Shown: positions 32,182 to 41,627, numbered from the stretch's first letter. The stretch is 64,000 nt of DNA from CAZTZL01 sp964617625 (GCA_964617625.1 CAZTZL010000004.1:1-64000), one strand, 5' to 3'. Notes: generated from the sequence alone by a model not told the origin. Translations and numbers: made by a program.

Positions 32182-34218
32182 TTATTCTCGAAATAATTCA
32201 AAAATCCATTCCGGAGGAATGAGTTGTTTCAGACTTATCTTGTACGCATCCGGAAGCAAATCGAGCCCGACCTGATACGAAGCATTCATCCATCCGAATC
32301 CTTCTCTGGCGATATAATCGAACTCGCTTCCCACATTGCCGTATTCGGCAAATACTTCGTGGGAACGCTTCACCACATCGAACTTTTCCGGAATCATGCC
32401 GTTATAATCCGCTGCATTTCTCAGGATCGTATAGAGCCACTTGTAAATCAAACGCTTGTCAATTGAATCAAATCCGTAATTGATCAGCCCCTGCCAGATC
32501 AACATCTGATGGGGCGCCCATCCGTACGGATAATCCCACTGCCTCTGCGGCCGATCTTTGGATAATTTCCCCCGCGATGCTTCGGCAGAAGCGGCCACAC
32601 CACCCGCCATTTCCAGTGATTTCAATGCGATGGAAACTAATTTTTCAGCCTGATATTTTGTTAATATCCGTGTTGTTGAATTATCGGGATCACAGGCCCA
32701 GAGCGGATAGAGGGCCGTTGCACTAATGTACGGATGCTGCCTTTTATGGATAAAATCGTAATCGAAAAACAAATGTTTGTCTTCATTCCACAAATAGCGC
32801 AGCATTCTCTTTTTTCTCTTTTCAGCCCGTTCAAACCATTCATAACTGATTTCGACTGTGCCGTTATCTTGAACAAACCGGTCTTGAAAAACATCACGGA
32901 TCGTTGAGCCAATATCGATTTCGATTTTGTAAAGAAGTGCATTCAGATCCACGGTCACAAAATCCGCGCACCAGTTGCCGTTGAGATCCCATCGGTAGGT
33001 CGTATCGTGACCCGATTCCCGGACGCTTCGGTCATTCACAAAAAATATGTCCAGTTCGGGAACTTTAATCAAACCGTTCCGAAATTGCCGTTCGAATTCA
33101 CGGATATCAAGTCCCATCCGATTCGCAAAAGAACGGTAAATCACATCAAAATGTCCCTGTTCCACTTCAACGGGTGGACCAATCCCGCTGCCAAAATAAC
33201 GGCTCAATCCGGTCCAGGTCAATCGATCCGGCCCCATCCACACGTACCAGTATTCCTGGATGGCTGCCTGAATCACTTTTTTTAACCATTTATTTGTTTC
33301 CACATTTTTGGACAATCTATCGTAAACGGCCAATGCCATCGAAGTCAAAAACGGTGGCTGGGATCGCGTCAGATAGTAAGTTCGATTCGCATTGAGGATT
33401 TTTCCGTAATGCTGAATTTCATACACGAAATGATCCACCATGTCCCTGGCCAGTTTGATGCGGTTATCCTGAATCAATCCCAAAACGATGAAATAACTGT
33501 CCCATCCGTACATCTCATTGAATCGGCCTCCGGGGACCACATAGGGCAATGGCACGGGTTCTCCATTCGCATTGACATCGAGAGCAAGGGACAACAATCC
33601 ATGCTTGCCTTCCAGTCCATTCACATATTCCGGTGTAATCTCTTTAGGTAGTCGAACCACTGTGAATGGTTTCTCTGGATGATTTTTTGCCATATCCGAA
33701 TAATAATGCAACGCCAGTGAATCTGAATGGGGCACATACAAATAAAAAACCGAATCCGATTTTACTTTCTCATCAGCCAAAACCTGATCGATATGTTCGC
33801 TATCAATCCGTCTTGTCAATCCGTCCCAGTAATAATCCCGGATCATTCGAGATGTACGATACATCGGATTTTCAAATATTTTATCGGAATGAATAAAAGC
33901 AGTATCCAGACCAGTCTGTTTGTCGAGCCACAATTCCTGAAGCAGATTGGAAAGAAAATAAGTGCCGACGATTTCAAATTGTCTGTGATCGATCGATTCG
34001 AGAAAAAAAAGTCCGTCTCCGTTCGGTGTTTTTTTTCCGCAAAGATCCTTCACCGTGATTGTAGTGTCCCCGTCCGTATCTTCTTCCTGCAGCAAATTTT
34101 CCATATTTTTTCGAACATCGGCCTTGACAGAAATCTCCCGCCCGGATATGGAACGGCCATATCCAAAAATCACAAACAGAATCATGATGAGGAAAAAATG
34201 GTTAAATCGGTAATTCAT
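32182..34218 (-). CDS. Secreted GH37 trehalase with fungal-type Ca-binding segment
   Basis: 678 residues. A signal peptide (FFLIMILFVIFGYG) is followed by DTDGDTTITVKD (47-58), which with the later GTYFLSNLLQEL strongly resembles the calcium-binding segment of fungal neutral trehalases. The catalytic barrel has the GH37 signatures PGGRFNEMYGWDSY and QWDYPYGWAP. Catalytic candidates are Asp405 in RESGHDTTYRW and Glu611 in PEKFDVV. It would hydrolyse trehalose to glucose outside the cytoplasm. Typical bacterial TreA lacks the calcium segment. It lies 29 nt upstream of the M24 peptidase gene. Confidence 0.9.
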   Translation of the reverse strand: MNYRFNHFFLIMILFVIFGYGRSISGREISVKADVRKNMENLLQEEDTDGDTTITVKDLCGKKTPNGDGLFFLESIDHRQFEIVGTYFLSNLLQELWLDKQTGLDTAFIHSDKIFENPMYRTSRMIRDYYWDGLTRRIDSEHIDQVLADEKVKSDSVFYLYVPHSDSLALHYYSDMAKNHPEKPFTVVRLPKEITPEYVNGLEGKHGLLSLALDVNANGEPVPLPYVVPGGRFNEMYGWDSYFIVLGLIQDNRIKLARDMVDHFVYEIQHYGKILNANRTYYLTRSQPPFLTSMALAVYDRLSKNVETNKWLKKVIQAAIQEYWYVWMGPDRLTWTGLSRYFGSGIGPPVEVEQGHFDVIYRSFANRMGLDIREFERQFRNGLIKVPELDIFFVNDRSVRESGHDTTYRWDLNGNWCADFVTVDLNALLYKIEIDIGSTIRDVFQDRFVQDNGTVEISYEWFERAEKRKKRMLRYLWNEDKHLFFDYDFIHKRQHPYISATALYPLWACDPDNSTTRILTKYQAEKLVSIALKSLEMAGGVAASAEASRGKLSKDRPQRQWDYPYGWAPHQMLIWQGLINYGFDSIDKRLIYKWLYTILRNAADYNGMIPEKFDVVKRSHEVFAEYGNVGSEFDYIAREGFGWMNASYQVGLDLLPDAYKISLKQLIPPEWIFELFRE

Positions 34219-34264
34219 TGTTTATCAAAGAATATTTGGTTTACAATTCAACAATAAAAGAAGA

Positions 34265-35722
34265 CTACTTCACACTTAACAATTTCTTTTTTAATAATGT
34301 TTTCTCTTCTACAGTTAAAAAACGGAACATCCACAGCAACGGAAAATAACCTATGGTTAGAATAATTCGGATTGTCAAATGACTATCAAGGTGGAACCAC
34401 TGGTTACTAAAAAATACAAGAGTGGAAACAAAAATAATTTTAAGTATTCTTGTTAATTCATAACGAATCGGATAAAGATGCTGATTCACAATATAAAGAA
34501 CAGCCGCCATCACAAAATAAGCTAAAAATGTGGCCCAGGCTGCTCCCATAATATCAAAACGGGGTACCAGAAGAAAATTCATCAGAACACAGACCACAGC
34601 GCCGGCCCCTGTAGCAATCGGAAGATAGAACGTTTTCTTTTTTAAATAAATTCCGACAATGAAATGAATGTACAGACCATAAAAAATATACGCAAGTAAA
34701 ACAATAGGAACAATCGACAGACCGACGGTAAATCCTTCCCCGAACAGTCTTATTCCAAACAGCTGAATATGAGCGATTTCACTGATAAAAAGTGAAATAA
34801 CAATGAAAACCCAACCTGTCACCACAAGAAAGTAAGTGAGCACACGGGCAAAAATCTGCTGTGCATTTTTTTCCTTGGATGTGGCCAGGAAAAAGGGATG
34901 CCAGGCAAAACGAAACGCCGCCACGATCAGCGCCATGAACATGCCTAGTTTGTAACTGGCACTGAAAAGTCCTGTCGCCTCCTTGCCGATCATCCGGTCT
35001 AAGAAAAACCGGCCGATTTGATCCATTACCAGAAGCGCAAGGCCTGCCGGAATATAAGGCAGACCGAATTGCAGGGATTCAATGAGTCTAAATTTTTTAA
35101 ATTGAAAACGCAGCCACCTCAAAATAACCGGCAGAAGAATAATTAAAGTAGCGACGGAGGCATATAAATTCGCCCAAAAAATCCCATATACTCCACGGCG
35201 CAAATGAATAACGAACAGAATATTCAGTCCAAGATTAAGGCCGATATTGAGAAATTTAAAAACGACAAATTGAACCGACTTTTCTTCGCACCGAAGTACA
35301 AGAAAGGGAATCAGTGCCAGGGCATCGGCCAACAGAATTCCACCGGCCAGACGGATCAACTGAACATAATGAACGGAGCGGAAGATGATATCCGAAAAAG
35401 TCTCCGGGAATAAAAACAGAACGGCCGAAAAACAGAAACCGGCTGCCAATACGGTCCAAAAAATAGTGCTGAATATGTTTTTTTTTCCATTCCTGTCTTC
35501 TTCAAGGATAAAAAATCGAAGAAAAGACACATCCATGCCGAAAGTAAAAATAATATTCAAAATCGCAAGAGAAGAAAACAAAAGCGCTGCGGTTCCGTAT
35601 TCTTCCGGAGAAAGATAATTGGTATGAATCGGCAGGAGAAGAAACCCGATAAATCGGCTGAGAATATGGCCGATGCCGTAAACAATGGAATGTTTGGTCA
35701 GCCTTTTAATATTGTGCAGCAT
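34265..35722 (-). CDS. Wzx/MVF-type polysaccharide flippase
   Basis: 485 residues with 12 to 14 predicted membrane helices and the family opening HSIVYGIGHILSRFIGFLLLP followed by HTNYLSPEEYGTAALL. A second half begins with QFGLPYIPAGLALLVMDQIGRFFLDRM, as in oligosaccharide flippases. It would move a lipid-linked glycan across the inner membrane. No glycosyltransferase cluster or polymerase lies next to it, so the glycan cannot be named; the AT-rich glycosyltransferase at 9254 is too far away to link. Confidence 0.88.
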   Translation of the reverse strand: MLHNIKRLTKHSIVYGIGHILSRFIGFLLLPIHTNYLSPEEYGTAALLFSSLAILNIIFTFGMDVSFLRFFILEEDRNGKKNIFSTIFWTVLAAGFCFSAVLFLFPETFSDIIFRSVHYVQLIRLAGGILLADALALIPFLVLRCEEKSVQFVVFKFLNIGLNLGLNILFVIHLRRGVYGIFWANLYASVATLIILLPVILRWLRFQFKKFRLIESLQFGLPYIPAGLALLVMDQIGRFFLDRMIGKEATGLFSASYKLGMFMALIVAAFRFAWHPFFLATSKEKNAQQIFARVLTYFLVVTGWVFIVISLFISEIAHIQLFGIRLFGEGFTVGLSIVPIVLLAYIFYGLYIHFIVGIYLKKKTFYLPIATGAGAVVCVLMNFLLVPRFDIMGAAWATFLAYFVMAAVLYIVNQHLYPIRYELTRILKIIFVSTLVFFSNQWFHLDSHLTIRIILTIGYFPLLWMFRFLTVEEKTLLKKKLLSVK

Positions 35723-35784
35723 AGAGATTTCACTTGTTCTTTATTATCATCAAACGTAAATAAAAAAGTTATAAATCGTTTGAT

Positions 35785-36396
35785 CTATCGCATTTTATTC
35801 TTCACTACAGATTTATAGGTAAAATGAATTCGTTTATCGGATAAATCCCACATGGATGTTTCCTTTTCGACAAGTTCAGGATGTCTTTTAGAAATATCCC
35901 GTAATGAATTACCTACCGATTTTCTAAGATAGTCACTCTCATTTGCCTTGTGCTGGCTAATCAATTGAATTGCAATTTCCGGATTGATCTTGAAATATGG
36001 CCGGCTTGTCCAAATTCGCAATCCCTCTGTGACTGCCCGGCAAACATTCGGATTGCTGTCTTTTAACCAATCGATGATTACCGGCAATGAATTTTCATAG
36101 CCGTTGTCTTTGCAAAATTGATCGAAGGATTTGGCCAATATCTCCTGAACCTGCCAGCTTGGGTCTGCAGCGATTGTTGTCCTCAAAATTTTCAAAACAC
36201 TCAAATCCGCAAAAGCACAGAATCCCAGTAAAAAAACAGCCAGACAACGAACCTGGTATACCTCATTCTCCAATAACTCAGTCGCCAATCTTATATTATC
36301 CTTGATCGAATGTGAATCAAACCACTTTTTTGCTTCGAACTCAATCGGCTTGAAACCATTCTCAATTTTTGATATTTTGTCGATTATCTCTTGCAT
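35785..36396 (-). CDS. HEAT-repeat protein, DNA alkylation repair (AlkD-like)
   Basis: 203 residues made of repeated paired helices: EVYQVRCLAVFLLGF, DPSWQVQEILAKSFDQF, DSNPNVCRAVTEGLRIW and ESDYLRKSVGNSLRDIS. The W-x-V-x-E-x-x-A-K/R and R-K-x-V-x-N-x-L-x-D-I-S patterns match the AlkD/AlkC superfamily of HEAT-like glycosylases and their non-catalytic relatives. It is shorter than typical AlkD and the catalytic Asp is not obvious, so enzymatic repair is uncertain. It stands alone between the flippase and a repeat-bearing gap. Confidence 0.7.
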   Translation of the reverse strand: MQEIIDKISKIENGFKPIEFEAKKWFDSHSIKDNIRLATELLENEVYQVRCLAVFLLGFCAFADLSVLKILRTTIAADPSWQVQEILAKSFDQFCKDNGYENSLPVIIDWLKDSNPNVCRAVTEGLRIWTSRPYFKINPEIAIQLISQHKANESDYLRKSVGNSLRDISKRHPELVEKETSMWDLSDKRIHFTYKSVVKNKMR

Positions 36397-36510
36397 TTTT
36401 ATTGCTTTTACACTTGCAGTCAGCAGATGAACAAAATCAGAATCTATCTTAATCCGTTGTGCATAATATAAATATCATTGATTGTGATTCTTTGTAAATA
36501 AAAGAAAAAC

Positions 36511-36592
36511 TGTCATTTCGACCGGAGGGAAAAATCTAATAGCTATGTATTAAAGGATTTCTCATCCCGAAGTATCGGGATTCGAAATGACA
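36511..36592. repeat. MITE-like palindromic element
   Basis: TGTCATTTCG (36511-36520) and CGAAATGACA (36583-36592) are exact 10-bp terminal inverted repeats around an 82-bp unit. Inside it is a 7-bp hairpin, ATCCCGA / TCGGGAT, with loop AGTA (36564-36581). No coding frame. The design resembles the element at 13842-13912. Confidence 0.65.
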
Positions 36593-36653
36593 TGTTCACA
36601 GACATTTACAAATATTTTCATTAATGCCTTCAGTTTTAATTATACACAACGGG

Positions 36654-38936
36654 TCATCTTAATAAAATCATTTTACGGCTGTATGAACCAGGTCCGATTT
36701 CTAATCGATAGATATAAATACCAGAGGAACAAATACGGCTGTTTGAATCCTGACCTGACCATTCCACCCTGTACTGCCCCGGAGCTTGCACTTCCTTTTC
36801 AATTTTTTGAACCACACGTCCCTGGATGTCATAGATTTGAATGACTGCTTTTCTGTTTAAACGTCCTGTTTTTTCAGGGACATTGAATCGAATAACCGTT
36901 GTTTGATTGAATGGATTGGGATAATTTTGCCACAGATCAAACGATTCCGGGATAAATTCACTCGCTTCTTCTTCTTCAACATCAGTTTTTAAAACCGCAC
37001 GGTAGATATCGAGTTTGCCGTATCCCCACTGATCATCCCAGTAATATTGCTCGCCGGCGTGCCCGGTATTCGCATCTCTTTTTGCGGATGAGATAATCCA
37101 GTTTTTAACGATTGAAATCGATGTATCCGGAAAAGACTCAAAAAGAAGCGCCACTGCACCAGTCACATGAGGCGCAGCCATGCTCGTTCCATGCAATGCC
37201 CAGTGGACGCTGTCCGTGGCAATATATTGATTACCAGGCCATGATGTCTGATCCGACAAAGAAGATAGAATGTATTCTCCCGGTGCGGTAATTTCCGGTT
37301 TACTGGGAGGATTCGATTGGGTGGAATTAGGACGTGTCGGACCCTGGCTGGAAAATGAAGAACGCTGTCCTGCAGTAAGCCCGCCGGGACCCCATGGATT
37401 TTGAGACAGACTCGGCCAATTGATGCGCGAGACATAGGATCCAACTGTAAGAACGCGATTCGCATTTCCGGGCTCTGCGATGAGTGTCGAATAATCCACG
37501 CCCTGTGTGATTCTGGCCGTAACGGATCTATCATACATCCATCCGTCAAAACGTCCCCACTTGCCTACAAAGATCAGCTTCCAGATACCTGTCTCGAAAT
37601 TCTGGATCGCACCGCCGTTCTGGGTATCGGATAAATGGATATAAATTTCTTTATCACCATTGGAATGCTCGGTATCTTCATCATCGTTTTGCACATGAAT
37701 CATGGGCATTCCGGCCTGCGGCCAAAAAAGAATCTCCCCTGCATCGACCGTATCGAGACGCGTGTGACTTGGCGTTTCAACAATCAATTTCAAACCCAGT
37801 GCGGAAGTGTACCAGATATCGAAATAGAGATCGTTCCTTGTTTCCGATTCATTGGTTTCGACTTCGAATTCAATGACAACCGAATCCCATACCGTCGAAT
37901 ACATTTCTCCTTTAAAATGGATCGGATCATCCCCTTCGTTGCCGGCCGCCGTGACAATGGCCCGTCCATCTTCATTCAAGAAATTGGTTAAGCTTCTTTC
38001 GTACAAACTCGTCCCGTCGTGAGACCCGTGATGCGTTCCTCCGACGCTCAGATTGATTGCCACCGGACGAGATGGATCAAATGCTTCCGCTTTTTGAAAA
38101 ATATAGTTGATGCCGTCAACAATACGATCATTGTCATAAACACCATCCCCACCCTTAACGATAATCAGATCCGCTCTGGGAGCTACGCCGACATAAACCT
38201 CAGAAGGTTTGTCATTGCCTGCCCCCCTGCCGTTCCCCGCAGCAATTCCGGCAACGTGTGTGCCGTGTCCCGTCCTGTCCCTGCCCTGGACCAATCCTGC
38301 GGGCGTACCGTCGATTTCGTTATTGATCTGTTCCTGCGTGTATTCAGTGCCGTATCCAAAAGATGTCGTTCCGGTGTCTGTATTATCAGTCTGGTCCCAA
38401 AGAAAGAGAATTCTCGAATCATTCGAGTTATCGATAAAATCGGGATGGGTCCAGTCGATCCCCGAATCATAAATCCCAATAATGACGCCTTCTCCCTGCC
38501 GGGGAACACCCAAATAGCCGGCCCAAACAGAATCCGCGCCAATTTCGTGAATACTGACATCCAGAGCAGCCTTGCACCTTGAGACCGATTCGATCCGAAT
38601 CACAGAAGGCAACGCCGCAACTGTCCACAATTGAACCGGTGTTAATGTTGCTGTGACCACATCTCCAATTTCAGAATGAGTCCGGACACCGGCTGATTTC
38701 AGTTCTGCAATATCGGTCGTCTGAATAAACACATCAATATAAATCCGGTTCCCCTCTTCTTTAAGATCCGGATTATAAAACTGTTCAGGATATTTTTCGG
38801 ACAATGTGACCAGTTCGCTTAAAACAGGATCAAGTTTTTGAAACAAATACCGCTCTTGGCCATATCCATCATTCAAACTGAAAATGAAAACAGCGAATAA
38901 TAAAAACCGGTATTGTTTTTTTCTCACCTGCTTCAT
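36654..38936 (-). CDS. Subtilisin-like (S8) protease with type IX-like sorting domain
   Basis: About 760 residues. GAGAGGA before the ATG at 38936 fixes the start; ten further codons upstream would overlap the xer gene. After a signal peptide (FLLFAVFIFS) come a propeptide and the S8 domain. The triad, numbered from the ATG ten codons upstream, is Asp167 (GIYDSGIDWTHPDF), His234 (GHGTHVAGIAAG) and Ser595 (HGTSMAAPHVTGAV). The C-terminus has DLWQNYPNPFNQTT and GIYIYRLEIG, the beta-sandwich sorting domain of FCB secretomes. It is likely secreted or anchored at the cell surface for protein degradation. Confidence 0.93.
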   Translation of the reverse strand: MKQVRKKQYRFLLFAVFIFSLNDGYGQERYLFQKLDPVLSELVTLSEKYPEQFYNPDLKEEGNRIYIDVFIQTTDIAELKSAGVRTHSEIGDVVTATLTPVQLWTVAALPSVIRIESVSRCKAALDVSIHEIGADSVWAGYLGVPRQGEGVIIGIYDSGIDWTHPDFIDNSNDSRILFLWDQTDNTDTGTTSFGYGTEYTQEQINNEIDGTPAGLVQGRDRTGHGTHVAGIAAGNGRGAGNDKPSEVYVGVAPRADLIIVKGGDGVYDNDRIVDGINYIFQKAEAFDPSRPVAINLSVGGTHHGSHDGTSLYERSLTNFLNEDGRAIVTAAGNEGDDPIHFKGEMYSTVWDSVVIEFEVETNESETRNDLYFDIWYTSALGLKLIVETPSHTRLDTVDAGEILFWPQAGMPMIHVQNDDEDTEHSNGDKEIYIHLSDTQNGGAIQNFETGIWKLIFVGKWGRFDGWMYDRSVTARITQGVDYSTLIAEPGNANRVLTVGSYVSRINWPSLSQNPWGPGGLTAGQRSSFSSQGPTRPNSTQSNPPSKPEITAPGEYILSSLSDQTSWPGNQYIATDSVHWALHGTSMAAPHVTGAVALLFESFPDTSISIVKNWIISSAKRDANTGHAGEQYYWDDQWGYGKLDIYRAVLKTDVEEEEASEFIPESFDLWQNYPNPFNQTTVIRFNVPEKTGRLNRKAVIQIYDIQGRVVQKIEKEVQAPGQYRVEWSGQDSNSRICSSGIYIYRLEIGPGSYSRKMILLR

Positions 38937-38943
38937 AATCCTC

Positions 38944-39942
38944 TCAATCGATTCTGCTCTGTTCACGAGGATGAAATGTCTGTATCACTTCCTTGAGATA
39001 TTCCCGGTCCAGATGGGTGTATATCTGAGTTGTCGAGATATCAGCATGGCCGAGCATTTCCTGGACAGAACGCAGATCGGCTCCTCCTTCCAAGAGATGT
39101 GTGGCAAAAGAATGCCGCAGCGTGTGCGGGCTGACCCGTTTTTCGATGCCTGCCTGTGCGACATAAAATTTCAGAATTTGCCACACGGCAGCCCTCGTTA
39201 ACGGCCTGCCATGCATGCTGAGAAAAAGAATGTCATTTCGGCGTATCTCTTTCAGCAAATCAGGTCTCACTGAATCCTGATATTTCCGGATCCATTCCAA
39301 TGCAATTGACCCGATCGGCACCAGACGTTCCTTGGATCCTTTTCCAAAAACACGAATAAACCCTTCTTCTTCGATGATACTGGATCGGGTGATCCCGGTC
39401 AATTCGGAAACTCGTACTCCTGTTGCATATAATGTTTCCAGAATGGCTCTGTCGCGAATTCCCTTGGGCAGCTGAACATCCGGCTGAGAGAGCAGCAAAT
39501 CCACTTCAGGAATTTCCAGAAATGTCGGAAGTTTTCTCCCGATTTTCGGTACTTCCAGATCATCAGTTGGATCGCAAGAGAGAATATTCTCATTCATCAA
39601 AAACCGGTGAAACATACGAATGGCTGTAATATTTCTGGCCATGCTCGAACTGGCCATTCCAAGATTTGAAAGAAGAATAATCAGACTTCTAATATGCTGA
39701 GGCGTAATTCTCCCTATTTTCCGGACACCCTGTTCTTCAAGAAACTCCAGATACCTGTTGATATCGTTCCGGTATGCCAGACGCGTGTTGTTTGAAAGTC
39801 CCTTTTCGAGTACCAAATAATTGATAAATCGATCGAGCAGGGATTTAAACGCTGGATCGATCCTGGGAAACGAATGGATTCTTACTCCTCTCTCTTCCGA
39901 TTGTGGTCTCCGGGCCGTGTCCGGGATAAACAATGAAATCAT
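38944..39942 (-). CDS. xerD: Tyrosine recombinase XerD-like
   Basis: The conserved part spans the SAM-like N-domain (DRFINYLVLEKGLSNNTR) and the catalytic domain with R (TGVRVSELTG), K (GKGSKERLVP), HxxR (SPHTLRHSFATHLLEGG), H (LGHADISTTQIYTH) and the Tyr nucleophile in QIYTHLD. This is the Xer type that resolves chromosome dimers. The start is unclear: the ATG at 39942 and a TTG at 39978 both lie inside the MBL hydrolase gene, adding a non-homologous leader of about 35 to 45 residues. No standard start codon is closer to the domain. Confidence 0.9.
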   Translation of the reverse strand: MISLFIPDTARRPQSEERGVRIHSFPRIDPAFKSLLDRFINYLVLEKGLSNNTRLAYRNDINRYLEFLEEQGVRKIGRITPQHIRSLIILLSNLGMASSSMARNITAIRMFHRFLMNENILSCDPTDDLEVPKIGRKLPTFLEIPEVDLLLSQPDVQLPKGIRDRAILETLYATGVRVSELTGITRSSIIEEEGFIRVFGKGSKERLVPIGSIALEWIRKYQDSVRPDLLKEIRRNDILFLSMHGRPLTRAAVWQILKFYVAQAGIEKRVSPHTLRHSFATHLLEGGADLRSVQEMLGHADISTTQIYTHLDREYLKEVIQTFHPREQSRID

Positions 39943-40495
39943 CGTCCAATATATACAATTTTTTTTGAATGGATTCAATCAATTGCGTTCCGGAAGAATA
40001 AGGAAAATCCGAACGCCCCACACTGTTCCGAAAAAGTGTATCACCAACAAACACAAAATGATCCCCGATGAAACTGACCCCGCCCGGAGTATGTCCGGGA
40101 GTGTGAATCACTTTCAATTGACCGGATCCATATTCGATAGACTGGCCTTCTTCAAGAAATCCGTCCGCCCGGTGCGATAATCCGCCGCCTTCCATAAGAA
40201 AAGACAGATTTTGGCCGGGGTTTTCCAACATCGGCGCATCTTTTTCATGAATCCAGATTTCCGCTCCCAATTCATTTTTTATCGTTCCGATTCCCCCGAC
40301 ATGATCAAAATGCCCATGCGTCAGCAGAATCTGATGAACCTCCAAGTGATGATTCCGGATAAATTGAACAATATAATCCCCATCATCCGCCGGATCGATC
40401 ACAACCCCTTTTTTGGCTCGATCATCGACAGCAATATAACAGTTGGTTTGCAGAAGCCCCAGTGTTAATGTATATATTTTAAGTGTATCGGACAT
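39845..40495 (-). CDS. MBL-fold hydrolase (glyoxalase II-like)
   Basis: 216 residues with the metallo-beta-lactamase metal site ILLTHGHFDHVGG near residue 57, the later His in VIHTPGHTPGG near 132 and DTLF near 153, and the closing YPGHGPETTIGRER. This is the small subgroup often named hydroxyacylglutathione-hydrolase-like or YcbL-like; actual substrates are usually unknown thioesters. Its last 98 or more nucleotides overlap the 5' part of the xer gene. The QueG-like gene stops 3 nt upstream. Confidence 0.9.
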   Translation of the reverse strand: MSDTLKIYTLTLGLLQTNCYIAVDDRAKKGVVIDPADDGDYIVQFIRNHHLEVHQILLTHGHFDHVGGIGTIKNELGAEIWIHEKDAPMLENPGQNLSFLMEGGGLSHRADGFLEEGQSIEYGSGQLKVIHTPGHTPGGVSFIGDHFVFVGDTLFRNSVGRSDFPYSSGTQLIESIQKKLYILDDDFIVYPGHGPETTIGRERSKNPFVSQDRSSV

Positions 40496-40498
40496 GAT

Positions 40499-41179
40499 TT
40501 AACTGTTCTGTTTGCCGAAGCAGGCCTTGACACAAATACCGCAAATATGCATGCCGATACCCTTCAGCTTTGAGAATTGCGTGAGAAAATTGTAGCATTT
40601 ATCCAAATCATATTCTCTGGGGTCATCTCCAAGCGCACCAGCCGGGCACAAATTCACGCACCGGTGACAGCTCCCGCAATTTTGCCCGACCGGTTTGTTC
40701 AAAGCAAGCGGCAGATTGGTCAATACGGTGACGAGACGAATTTGTGAACCGTATTTTTCATTGACCAGCAAATTGTTTCGTCCCCTCCACCCCAATCCGG
40801 CCGCCTCCCCCACAAGACGGTGCGATACATGCCCCTTGTGTTTTTCCTGGTCGATCACCTGCGAAGCCGGAATAGGAATCGCCAGAAATCCTTTCTCAAC
40901 AATCTGAATTGTCAATCCGTACGCGATTTTATCCAACAGATTATTGGCCTGGCGGTAATGCCATTTATAAAGGAGCGTCGGCCTGTCCTGAATCCCGTCG
41001 AGAACAGATTTGGATAAAATAACCCCTATTGAAATTCCGAATTTCATCCCCCTGAGCTCTTCGGGAGATAACAAAAACCGATCTTTGATCGGTTCAAGAT
41101 CGGCTACTCCAAAAAGCGAACATCCCTGCGTCTGAATATACTCCCCAACCCAATCGTTATGATGCTCTGTATTTTTCAT
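40499..41179 (-). CDS. Short QueG-like 4Fe-4S protein
   Basis: 226 residues. The C-terminal third has two ferredoxin-like cluster motifs, CGSCHRCVNLCP and ICGICVKACF, joined by a Tyr- and Cys-containing linker. The N-terminal part (PIPASQVIDQEKHKGHVSH, GLGWRGRNNLLVNEKYG) matches the B12-binding domain of epoxyqueuosine reductase and of related reductive dehalogenase-like proteins. Full QueG is about 380 residues with a HEAT tail, absent here. tgt is in the window but 7 kb away. It may be a QueG paralogue with another role. Confidence 0.75.
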   Translation of the reverse strand: MKNTEHHNDWVGEYIQTQGCSLFGVADLEPIKDRFLLSPEELRGMKFGISIGVILSKSVLDGIQDRPTLLYKWHYRQANNLLDKIAYGLTIQIVEKGFLAIPIPASQVIDQEKHKGHVSHRLVGEAAGLGWRGRNNLLVNEKYGSQIRLVTVLTNLPLALNKPVGQNCGSCHRCVNLCPAGALGDDPREYDLDKCYNFLTQFSKLKGIGMHICGICVKACFGKQNS

Positions 41180-41180
41180 T

Positions 41181-41627
41181 TTATTCCGAAGATTTATCTG
41201 GTAAAATATGTTCCGCCAGAGAAAGTGCGATTCCCGAAAGCATCACTTCAGGCCCAAGTTTTGTAAAATCACCGGACAAAAGATGTGTATCAACGTTTGA
41301 AAACAGCGAACACGCCGCATCCTTTTCAATAATCAAACCCGAAAGTTTGCCGCCGTGTTCTCCAATAAAAGTCACTTCTCCAAGCATCTCACTGACCACA
41401 TACCCGGAACAGAAATGAAGCTGAAGATGAGCAGACGGCGTATAAACAGAAATCAGATTTCCTCTCTTTTTGCCGATGGGGATATCGGCATAAATTTCGA
41501 GAGAGAGCCGTCGTCCTTCCTCTTCATTTATTAAAACCAGACGGTAGCAACTGTCGGATTGCTGAAACTGTTCGGACAGCACTTTCGCAATTTTATTAAA
41601 ATCCTTTTTTTGAAATTTAAAATCCAT
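41181..41627 (-). CDS. Conserved hypothetical protein
   Basis: 148 residues with no recognised family. It opens with MDFKFQKKDFNKIAKVLSEQF and has alternating strands (RLVLINEEEGRRLSLEIYADI, LISVYTPSAHLQLHFCSGYV, EVTFIGEHGGKLSGLIIEK), suggesting one compact alpha/beta domain. No signal peptide or membrane segment is visible. The ATG is one nucleotide before the QueG-like start region (2-nt gap), so they are probably co-transcribed and may be functionally tied. Confidence 0.6.
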   Translation of the reverse strand: MDFKFQKKDFNKIAKVLSEQFQQSDSCYRLVLINEEEGRRLSLEIYADIPIGKKRGNLISVYTPSAHLQLHFCSGYVVSEMLGEVTFIGEHGGKLSGLIIEKDAACSLFSNVDTHLLSGDFTKLGPEVMLSGIALSLAEHILPDKSSE

